This document shows positions 53,601 through 59,856 of a DNA stretch of 64,000 bases, piece after piece. Under the pieces are notes generated by a model that saw only the letters and a list, made by a program, of their open reading frames with translations, did no database searches and was not told the DNA's origin. The DNA is taken from contig NZ_JAFJSY010000016.1 of assembly GCF_019857225.1 (NCBI RefSeq), forward strand, positions 62,001 to 126,000, in the 5' to 3' direction. The stretch's first letter is position 1. Each line of letters opens with the position of its first letter. A program made the position numbers and the translations under genes. Source of the DNA: Streptomyces plumbidurans. Lineage in GTDB: Bacteria; Actinomycetota; Actinomycetes; Streptomycetales; Streptomycetaceae.

Positions 53601-53945
53601 GGGTCCGGAGCCCACGCGGTAGCGCAGCGTCATGGCGCTGGTGGTGATGGTCAGGACGCCGTCGTCGACCGACGAGGTGTACTGGGGCGGGGTGAAGGAG
53701 TCCCGGCCGACCGCGTTGAAGGTGGGCCGGTCCTCGAAATGACCGTCTCCGGCGTACTCGGTCCGTATCAACGTCGGTGACAGCACCTCGAACCGGGCGT
53801 CCTCGACGGTCACGGTGGCACGGTGGGGCCGCTGGTGTGCGGTGCCCGCCGTCGCGATGCCCGGGCTCACCAGGCACATTCCCACCACCGCACCGGACGC
53901 GACGACAGCCGCCGCCCGTCGGTATCTGGACGAAAAAGGTCTCAC
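50670..53945 (-). CDS. Secreted GH31 glycosidase with two inserted carbohydrate-binding modules
   Basis: A 1091-residue secreted enzyme, last gene of the transporter operon. Signal peptide about 1-35. Then an N-terminal beta-sandwich from about 40, interrupted by two CBM6/35-like modules (each beginning CEAED, about 125-255 and 262-405), then the GH31 barrel from about 460 with WAYGVWYSEY, DVLVTDTDFK, nucleophile Asp675 (FWWLDWCCD) and candidate acid/base Asp747 (FTGDTTSNW), then SHDIGGH and a C-terminal beta domain. GH31 includes alpha-glucosidases, alpha-xylosidases and alpha-galactosidases; the substrate here is unknown. The GTG at 53945 overlaps the permease stop (GTGA). Confidence 0.88.
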   Translation of the reverse strand: MRPFSSRYRRAAAVVASGAVVGMCLVSPGIATAGTAHQRPHRATVTVEDARFEVLSPTLIRTEYAGDGHFEDRPTFNAVGRDSFTPPQYTSSVDDGVLTITTSAMTLRYRVGSGPFDADNLTTSFKAGQSPVLAAPWQHDVCAVGALCEAEDQRYDGPGLATDHGGFTGKGFLAGFEVDNNSLAADVRTSSDGTYDLAVRYANAVGADGKHEARTLSLDVDGGADKTFTLPATADWDTWGVARLPLTLGAGTHTVTLHRTSGDSGDVNIDSLALLNSGADYPSRAQSAVNGCRFGTSCEAEDALLAGSATIATDHKGHAGYGFTAELNQGSSVKDRITGIPADGTYLLNLRYANGTGSDGLHQARTVEVGTGSGASRTLTLPATDNWDTWQSASVPVQLKAGTDDVTLNCPDSSSCHVNVDTLALSREGDPAPAPHLALGGYRRSLDGLNGDNDPTPWTTPGLLHRDGWYLLDDTASAIYDSATKKATARPSHGGSAYQDGYLFGYGHDYQKGLSDLSTLTGPSQLLPRWAYGVWYSEYIDRTANDYENTILPAFRAADVPLDVLVTDTDFKSPNTWSGWNFDPAKFPDPKGFFDWSTSQGLHNTLNVHPSILGTDPQFAKAQSTAKGKLRKGGCAGGAGSDCYTFDFGDPDQLKAYLDLHRPMDAAGNDFWWLDWCCDASRSSQAGVTPDAWINQKYADLTSETSDRPFVLSRAYGSLQAGGYSGGVGLPTGPWADKRSTLHFTGDTTSNWGTLHAEIGYTPGESAATGLSNISHDIGGHNDGYGIPGAETYTSDGQTHRTTKLPDDLYARWVQLGTFQPIDRLHSNHSDRLPWQYGTDAQKSAEKFLRLRESLVPYTYTLAQQANTTGIPIVRPLYLQYPEEEAAYTKADSEYLYGSDMLVAPVTSPGTDTTTSVWFPPGQWTDYFTGRTYTGGATHDVETTLDTMPVFVRAGGIVTTRSNNVAADAKSPLDKVSVSVAPGASGTFSLYEDDGVTSGKSARTATTRIRYTEHKGAHLLRIAPTKGSFRGQASHRTWTVSFLGVDQAPKQVHAGAAKLTASAWHYDATTHALRITLPAHSIHSALTIAYQ

Positions 53946-54973
53946 AGCACTCTCCGTCTCCGGCCCAGCCAAGTCTGGGCAACGACCACCACGGCCAGGA
54001 ACGCCCCGCTGACGACCTGCTGGTAGGCCGAGTCGAGCGAGCCGATCTGGTTGATCACGTTCTGGATGACCTTCAGCAGCAGCACTCCGACGAGGGAGCC
54101 ACTGATGAAGCCGAAACCGCCACTGAGCAGGGTGCCGCCGATGACGACCGCCGAGATCGCCTCCAGCTCCATCCCGCTGCCGAGAATGGTCACGCCGGAC
54201 ACCAGCCAGGCCGCGTTGAGCGCGCCGGCCAGCCCGGCGCACAGGCCCGAGAGCGTGTAGACGGAGATCTTCGTACGGGCCACGGGCGCGCCCATCAGGG
54301 CTCCCGCGTCCTCGTTGCCGCCGACGGCGTAGACGTACTGTCCGAACCGGGTCCCGCGCAGCACGACGGCGCCGAGCACGAACAGCGCCACGGTGATCCA
54401 CACGGGCACGCCGATGCCGAGCAGTGAGCCCTGCCCGAGGGTGGCGAAGAAGGAGTCCTTGTCGACGAGGTAGGTCTTCGAGCCCTCGTCCGTGATGGCG
54501 AGCAGGATGCCGCGGGCGCCCAGCATCGCCGCGAGGGTGACGATGAACGGCGCCAGCCGGACGTGCGCGATGAGCACTCCGTTGACCAGGCCGATCAGCC
54601 CGCACACGGCGAGCGGCAGCAGCAGGGCCACTACGGTGCCGTACTGCGAGCCCCAGGCCGCGAGGACGCCGCCGAGGGCGAACAGCGAGCCGACCGACAG
54701 GTCGATGCCGCCGGTGATGATCACGAAGGTCATGCCGAGGGCGACCACCGCGAGGAACGCCGAGGACAGCGCCATGTTCTCGAGGTTGTCGCCGGTGAGG
54801 AAGGTGTCGAAGCTCAGCGACGCCACGGCCATGGCGATCACGAGGGTGACCAGCGCGCCGTGCTGCTGTGCGAGGGCGCTCAGCCGCTCGGAGCGGTTCG
54901 TGCGCCCGGGGTCGTCGTCCTTGGGGCTCGCGGTGTCGGCCGGCATGCCGGCCTCTTCGGTCTGCGTGGTCAT
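53942..54973 (-). CDS. Sugar ABC transporter permease, YjfF/RbsC type (second permease)
   Basis: A 343-residue membrane protein with about 9-10 helices. GMTFVIITGGIDLSVGSLFALGGVL and the EAAxxG-like VGGNEDAGALMG loop are diagnostic of ribose/galactofuranose-type permeases, as is AISAVVIGGTLLSGG. It would form the channel with the other permease. It overlaps its neighbours by ATGA and GTGA. A charged N-terminal tail of about 35 residues precedes helix 1. Confidence 0.9.
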   Translation of the reverse strand: MTTQTEEAGMPADTASPKDDDPGRTNRSERLSALAQQHGALVTLVIAMAVASLSFDTFLTGDNLENMALSSAFLAVVALGMTFVIITGGIDLSVGSLFALGGVLAAWGSQYGTVVALLLPLAVCGLIGLVNGVLIAHVRLAPFIVTLAAMLGARGILLAITDEGSKTYLVDKDSFFATLGQGSLLGIGVPVWITVALFVLGAVVLRGTRFGQYVYAVGGNEDAGALMGAPVARTKISVYTLSGLCAGLAGALNAAWLVSGVTILGSGMELEAISAVVIGGTLLSGGFGFISGSLVGVLLLKVIQNVINQIGSLDSAYQQVVSGAFLAVVVVAQTWLGRRRRVL

Positions 54974-55932
54974 CGCCTGCCTCGTTCCCGGGCCGCGTAG
55001 ACGGCGAGGACGATCACCACGGCCTGGGCGATCTGGGTCCACGACGGCGGCAGATCGTGCTTGATGAGCGTGGTCGTGAGCAGCTGGATGAGCACGGCGC
55101 CCGCGACGGTGCCGCCGATGCGCACCCGCCCGCCGGTGAGCGGGGTGCCGCCGACGACCACGGCGGTGATGGCGGAGAGCTCCATCAGGTTGCCGAGGGA
55201 GGTGGGGTCGCTGGCGGTGAGGCGGGCGGTGGCGAGGACGCCCGCGATCGCGGCGAGGGCGCCGGAGCAGACGTAGACCACGATCAGGACCCGGCGCACC
55301 GGGAGTCCGGCGAGCCGGGCGGCCGGGCGGCTGTCGCCGATGGCCAGGACCTGCCGACCGAAGGTGGTGCGGCGCATCACGAAGGCGACGAGGACGGCGA
55401 GCACCGCTGCGATGAGCACCAGGTACGGCACGCCGAGGACGTCGCCGGAGCCGAGTGATGCCAGGCCGGGGTCGCGTACGTCCTTGAGTTGGGGCAGCAG
55501 GACGAGGGCCAGTCCGCGTCCGGCGACCATCAGGGCGAGGGTGGCGACGATGGGCTGGACGCCGACGAAGGCGATGAGGGCGCCGTTGGCGACGCCGACC
55601 ACGATGCCTCCGATCACCGCGGTCAGGGCCGCGATCCAGGGGCCGTAGCCGAGGTAGAGCGACAGCAGGGAGGTGGCCAGGGCCATTACCGAGCCGACCG
55701 ACAGGTCGACGCCCTCGGTGCCGATCGCCAGTGCCATGCCGAGCGCGACGATGAGGACGGGGGCGACCTGGACGGCCTGGGTGCGGAAGTTCTCCGTGGA
55801 GACGAAGTGCGGGGTGAAGGCGAAGTTGAAGAGCAGAAGCACCAGTACGCCGGCGTAGACGCCGTAGTCCTGGAGCAGGCGCAGCAGCCGATCGCGGTCC
55901 AACGAGCCGCGCGACAGGGCGAGTTCAGTCAT
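54970..55932 (-). CDS. Sugar ABC transporter permease, YtfT/RbsC type (first permease)
   Basis: A 320-residue membrane protein with about 9-10 helices. APVLIVALGMALAIGTEGVDLSVGSVMAL, AIGDSRPAARLAGLPVRRV and ITAVVVGGTPLTGGRVRIGGT match the YtfT-like permease pattern. It overlaps the ATPase stop by 8 bp and the next permease by ATGA. Together the two permeases and ATPase make a YtfQRT-YjfF-like importer. Confidence 0.9.
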   Translation of the reverse strand: MTELALSRGSLDRDRLLRLLQDYGVYAGVLVLLLFNFAFTPHFVSTENFRTQAVQVAPVLIVALGMALAIGTEGVDLSVGSVMALATSLLSLYLGYGPWIAALTAVIGGIVVGVANGALIAFVGVQPIVATLALMVAGRGLALVLLPQLKDVRDPGLASLGSGDVLGVPYLVLIAAVLAVLVAFVMRRTTFGRQVLAIGDSRPAARLAGLPVRRVLIVVYVCSGALAAIAGVLATARLTASDPTSLGNLMELSAITAVVVGGTPLTGGRVRIGGTVAGAVLIQLLTTTLIKHDLPPSWTQIAQAVVIVLAVYAARERGRR

Positions 55933-57442
55933 CGCTCCCTCCAGCGGGTACGGCCGCGATGGCGCGCATCAGGGCGTCCTCGGTGACGGCGTCGCCGGTC
56001 AGTTCGCGCACGACGGCACCGTCCTTGAGCACCACCACGCGGTCGCTGCCCTCGATCAGCTCCTCGGTGTCGGAGGAGATCAGGAGTACGGCCAGTCCGT
56101 CGTCGGCGAGTTCGTCGATGAGGGCCTGCACCTCCGCCTTGGCGCCGACGTCGATGCCGCGGGTCGGCTCGTCCAGCAGCAGCACCTTGGGGTGCAGGGC
56201 GAGCCAGCGGGCCAGCAGGACCTTCTGCTGGTTGCCGCCGGAGAGTTCGCCGACCTTCTGATGAGGGCCTGCGGCCTTGATGCGCAGCCGCTTCATGAAC
56301 GTCTCCACGATGGCGTCGATGCGGGTGTCGTCGACGAGGCCGAAGCGGGACAGTGCGGGCAGCGCGGCGAGCGCGATGTTCTCGCGCACCGACAGTCCGG
56401 GCACGATGCCCTCGGCCTTGCGGTCCTCCGGCAGCAGGCTGATGCCGGCGCGGATCGCGGCGGCCGTGGAGCCCGCCCGCACCGGTACGCCGGCGACGAC
56501 GACCCGTCCGGCGTCGGTGGGCAGCGCTCCCGCGATGGCCTTCGCGGTTTCGCTGCGGCCGGAACCGAGCAGTCCGCCGAGGCCGACGACCTCCCCGGGC
56601 CGGACCTCCAGGGACACGTCCCGCAGCCGATGACTGACCGTCAGCCCCTCCGCGCGCAGGACCGGTTCGGCCTCCGTGTCGTGCGAGCCGGTGAACTTGG
56701 TCATGCCCTCCTCGCGCACCTCGCCGATCTCACGGCCGAGCATCATGGCCACCAGCCGCAGCCGGTCGAGTTCGGCGAGCGGGCCGGTGTGCACCACGCG
56801 TCCGTCGCGCAGGACGGTGACGGTGTCGCAGATCTCGTACAGCTCGTCCATGCGATGGCTGACGTAGACGACCGCAACGCCGCGCTCGCGCAGCATGCGG
56901 ATCACCCCGAAGAGGGTCTTGACCTCGCGTGGTTCGAGGGACGAGGTGGGCTCGTCCATGATGACGACGCGGGCGTCGACGGCGACGGCGCGGGCGAGTG
57001 CGACCATCTGCTGTGCGCCGACGCCGAGTTCGCGCAGGGGCCTGCGCACGTCGACGCGGATGCCGAGTCCGCGCAAAGCCTCGTCGGCCTCGCGGTGCAT
57101 GCGCCGGAAGTCGATCAGGCCCAGCCTGCCGAGGGGTTCGCGGCCGAGGAAGAGATTGCGGGCCACGCTCATCAGCGGGACGAGGTTGACCTCCTGGTAG
57201 ATGGTGGAGATGCCCGCCTGCTGGGCCTGCAGGGGCGTGCCGAAGCGGACCGGTTCGCCGTCGTAGGTCAACTCGCCGGCGTCGGGCCGGTACACGCCGG
57301 TGAGCACCTTGATGAGCGTCGACTTGCCCGCGCCGTTCTCGCCGACGAGTGCGTGCACCTCCCCGGCGCGCGCGGTGAAGTCCACGTCGGACAGGGCGCG
57401 CACGCCGGGGAAGGTTTTGGACAGGTGGCTGACCGAGAGCAC
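55925..57442 (-). CDS. Sugar ABC transporter ATPase, two nucleotide-binding domains (YtfR/RbsA type)
   Basis: A 505-residue ATPase with two ABC domains. Domain 1: Walker A GENGAGKST, signature VGAQQMVALARAV, Walker B VVIMDEPTSSLE. Domain 2: degenerate Walker A GLLGSGRSE, signature LSGGNQQKVLLARWL, Walker B VLLLDEPTRGIDVG. This is the CUT2-family layout used for monosaccharide import. The start is the GTG at 57442, one base after the lipoprotein stop. Earlier in-frame codons belong to an antisense extension over the upstream gene. Confidence 0.92.
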   Translation of the reverse strand: MLSVSHLSKTFPGVRALSDVDFTARAGEVHALVGENGAGKSTLIKVLTGVYRPDAGELTYDGEPVRFGTPLQAQQAGISTIYQEVNLVPLMSVARNLFLGREPLGRLGLIDFRRMHREADEALRGLGIRVDVRRPLRELGVGAQQMVALARAVAVDARVVIMDEPTSSLEPREVKTLFGVIRMLRERGVAVVYVSHRMDELYEICDTVTVLRDGRVVHTGPLAELDRLRLVAMMLGREIGEVREEGMTKFTGSHDTEAEPVLRAEGLTVSHRLRDVSLEVRPGEVVGLGGLLGSGRSETAKAIAGALPTDAGRVVVAGVPVRAGSTAAAIRAGISLLPEDRKAEGIVPGLSVRENIALAALPALSRFGLVDDTRIDAIVETFMKRLRIKAAGPHQKVGELSGGNQQKVLLARWLALHPKVLLLDEPTRGIDVGAKAEVQALIDELADDGLAVLLISSDTEELIEGSDRVVVLKDGAVVRELTGDAVTEDALMRAIAAVPAGGSDD

Positions 57443-57443
57443 G

Positions 57444-58541
57444 TCAGAAGGCCTTGCCGATGTCCGACTGGGCGTTGCTCTTGGAGTAGGCGCTGTCCTT
57501 GATAACGATGTCCTGGCTGACCTTGTCGCCCTTGGTGAAGGTGTCGAGGGTCTGGAAGGCGAGCGGCCCGAAGCGCGGGTTGGACTCGATGACGCCGGAG
57601 ATCCAGCCGTCCACGATCTGCTGCACGGCGTTGCGGGTGCCGTCGACGGTGACGATCTTGACGTCGCCGGGCTTCTTGCCCGCGCCCTTGAGGGCGTTGA
57701 CGGCGCCGAGGCCCATCTCGTCGTTCTCGGCGTAGATGCCGGTGATGCCGGGGTTGGACTGGATGAGGTTCTCGGTGACCGACTGGCCCTTCTCGCGGGC
57801 GAATTCACCGGTCTGCCGGGAGACGATCTTCAGGCCGGGGGCCTTCTCCTTGATGCGGTCCTCGAAGCCCTTGGTGCGCTCGGTGGTGACGTTGTTGCCT
57901 GCCGCGCCGAGCAGGATGGCGATCTTGCCCTTGCCGCCGGTCGCCTCGATCATCTGGTCCGCGGCCCGCTTGCCCTGCTCGATGAAGTCGGAGCCGATGA
58001 AGCTGACGTAGTCCTTGCAGGCGGTGGCGTTGATCTTGCGGTCGATCGTGACGATCGGGATGTGCTTGGCGGCCGCGGTGCGCAGTACCGGCTCCCAGCC
58101 GTCGGAGTTGAGCGGGGCGATGACCAGCAGGTTCGCGCCCTTCGCGATCAGGTCCTGGACGTCGCTGATCTGCTTGGAGAACTGCGACTGGGCGTTGGCG
58201 GTGAGCAGCTTGATGCCGCGCTTCTTGGCCTCGGCCTTGATGGAGGCGGTCTCCGCGATCCGGAAGGGGTTGGCCTCCTTCTCCGACTGGGAGAAGCCGA
58301 CGGTGGCGCCCTTGAGGTCGAGCTTCTTGGCGCCGTAGGCATCGATGGTGCAGGTCGGTCCGGAGCCCGCGGCGGGCGAGGCCACCACCTGGCCCGCGTC
58401 GTCCTGCTTCGAGGCGGAGGGCTTCTTGTCCGAGTCGTCCTCGGACTTGGTGCATCCGGTCGCGAGCGCGAGGCTCGCCACGAGGCCGGCGGCCAGGAGG
58501 TGTCTTGCGGAGGTGCGACGGACAACTGCGATGGGCTTCAT
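57444..58541 (-). CDS. Sugar-binding lipoprotein, YtfQ-like (CUT2 family)
   Basis: A 365-residue lipoprotein. The lipobox LALATGC gives Cys about 30. The mature protein follows the galactofuranose-binding YtfQ pattern: ATVGFSQSEKEANPFRIAETASIKAEAKKRGIKLL, NLLVIAPLNSDGWEPVL, IPIVTIDRKI, GFEDRIKEKAPGLKIVSRQTGEFAREKG and YAENDEMGLGAVNAL. The prediction is capture of a furanose or similar sugar for the ABC importer. The ATG at 58541 has GGGGA upstream. Two LacI-type sites lie in its promoter region. Confidence 0.9.
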   Translation of the reverse strand: MKPIAVVRRTSARHLLAAGLVASLALATGCTKSEDDSDKKPSASKQDDAGQVVASPAAGSGPTCTIDAYGAKKLDLKGATVGFSQSEKEANPFRIAETASIKAEAKKRGIKLLTANAQSQFSKQISDVQDLIAKGANLLVIAPLNSDGWEPVLRTAAAKHIPIVTIDRKINATACKDYVSFIGSDFIEQGKRAADQMIEATGGKGKIAILLGAAGNNVTTERTKGFEDRIKEKAPGLKIVSRQTGEFAREKGQSVTENLIQSNPGITGIYAENDEMGLGAVNALKGAGKKPGDVKIVTVDGTRNAVQQIVDGWISGVIESNPRFGPLAFQTLDTFTKGDKVSQDIVIKDSAYSKSNAQSDIGKAF

Positions 58542-58572
58542 GGGTGTCCCCAAACGGCGCGGCCCCGGAGCT

Positions 58573-58584
58573 GAGAGCGCTCTC
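58573..58584. promoter_or_regulatory. Perfect palindrome GAGAGCGCTCTC in front of the sugar-binding lipoprotein
   Basis: Identical to the element before the first GH76 gene at 43881-43892. It lies 32 bp upstream of the lipoprotein start, between the promoter and the gene, suited to repression. Confidence 0.75.
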
Positions 58585-58640
58585 GGGGAGGCTGGCTCTT
58601 GCGGTCAACTCGGTGTGGCACGTCGTTCAGAGGAGGTTTT

Positions 58641-58652
58641 TACATCGTTGGA
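58641..58652. promoter_or_regulatory. LacI-type element, TCCAACGATGTA on the minus strand
   Basis: Differs by one base from the element before the GH2 gene at 59798-59809. On the minus strand it sits between TTTACA and TAAAAA, a possible -35/-10 pair, so a bound repressor would cover the promoter. Confidence 0.6.
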
Positions 58653-58685
58653 AGGGCCGTGTAAAGAGCTCCGTCCGAAATCTCG

Positions 58686-59699
58686 TCATCGCCGGCCCAG
58701 AGTGCTCTCGCGCTCAACGAGCTCGAAGGCGGCGGTGAGTTCACGTCCGCCGGGCTCCTCGCGGCCCGACAGGCTGCGCAGCAGCGAGGCGACGGCCATC
58801 TTGGCGATCGCCTGCTTGTCCGGTGAGACCGTGGTCAGGGTGACGGCGCCGAACCGCCCCTCGGCGATGTCGTCGAACCCCACCACCGCCACGTCCCAGG
58901 GCACCCTGAGCCCCCGCTCGTGCAGCACCCGCATCGCCCCGATCGCGATCAGGTCGTTGAAGGCGAAGACGGCGTCCGGGCGCACGCCGGAGTCCAGCAG
59001 CTCGGCCATCGCGCGCGCCCCGTCGTCCCGGTCCCACCCGCCGACCGGGACCACCAGGCTGTCCGGCGCGGGCACCCCGGCCGCCGCCAACTCCGCGCGC
59101 CAGCCGTCCAGTCGCAGGTGGGCGGGCCGGTTCACGGAGTCGGTGCGCACACCGAGGTAGGCGATCCGGGTCCGGCCGCGGCCGAGCAGATGACGCACCG
59201 CGCACCGGGACGCGGCCACGTTGTCGATCGCGATGTGGTCGAAGGGCAGGTCGTACTCGCGCTCGCCGAGCAGCACCAGCGGCACGTCGTCGGACCTGCC
59301 CTGCAGATCCTCGGCCTCCAGAGCCAGCGGGCTGAGGATCAGCCCGTCGATCACCCGGCCCCTGAACCCCTGGCTGACCAGGATCTCCTGCTCGCGGTCT
59401 CCGCGGGTGTGGTCGAGCAGGACGGTGAACTCGTGCTCGGCGGCCGCGTCGATCACGGCGCCGGCCAGCTCGGCGAAGTAGGGGTTGCCGAGTTCGGGTA
59501 CGGCGAGCGCGATGATCCCCGTACGGCCGCCCCGCAGATGGCGCGCGGTCAGATTGGGCCGGTAGCCGAGCTCGTCGATCGCCGCCTGCACCCGGGCCCG
59601 CATGGCCGGGGTGACGTGCGGATAGTTGTTCACAACGTTGGACACGGTCTTGATCGAAACGCCCGCGCGTTCCGCCACGTCCTTCAGGCTGGCCCGCAA
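58686..59699 (-). CDS. LacI-family transcriptional regulator
   Basis: A 337-residue regulator. The N-terminal HTH and hinge are ASLKDVAERAGVSIKTVSNVVNNYPHVTPAMRARVQAAIDELGYRPNLTARHL (3-56); the sugar-sensing domain follows (IIALAVPELGNPYFAELAGAVIDAA, VGFDDIAEG). It begins at a TTG at 59699 with GAGGAG 5 bp before it. It sits upstream of the transporter operon and divergent from the GH2 gene, the usual place for a local sugar repressor. Two near-identical operator-like 12-mers bracket it, and a third lies inside its own HTH-coding part. Confidence 0.92.
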   Translation of the reverse strand: MRASLKDVAERAGVSIKTVSNVVNNYPHVTPAMRARVQAAIDELGYRPNLTARHLRGGRTGIIALAVPELGNPYFAELAGAVIDAAAEHEFTVLLDHTRGDREQEILVSQGFRGRVIDGLILSPLALEAEDLQGRSDDVPLVLLGEREYDLPFDHIAIDNVAASRCAVRHLLGRGRTRIAYLGVRTDSVNRPAHLRLDGWRAELAAAGVPAPDSLVVPVGGWDRDDGARAMAELLDSGVRPDAVFAFNDLIAIGAMRVLHERGLRVPWDVAVVGFDDIAEGRFGAVTLTTVSPDKQAIAKMAVASLLRSLSGREEPGGRELTAAFELVERESTLGRR

Positions 59700-59797
59700 G
59701 GGATCTCCTCAGCATCGATGGGTGCCTCATCCTCGGGGATTTGTCATGCCCCTGGACAGAGGCCGGGAGCCGTGCTCTTATGCCAACTGCCGTTCCT

Positions 59798-59809
59798 TCC
59801 AACGTTGTA
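59798..59809. promoter_or_regulatory. LacI-type operator TCCAACGTTGTA before the GH2 gene
   Basis: Near-palindrome (10 of 12 positions symmetric) with a central CG, 48 bp upstream of the GTG start and in the divergent region of the LacI gene. Confidence 0.65.
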
Positions 59810-59856
59810 CAGACTGAAGCAGCGAGCCGCCACCCTTCCTCAGCCAAGGAGGATTC

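Noticed and set aside
51459..53780. 773-codon open frame opposite the GH31 gene
   Set aside because: Shadow frame; the other strand has catalytic motifs and an operon context.
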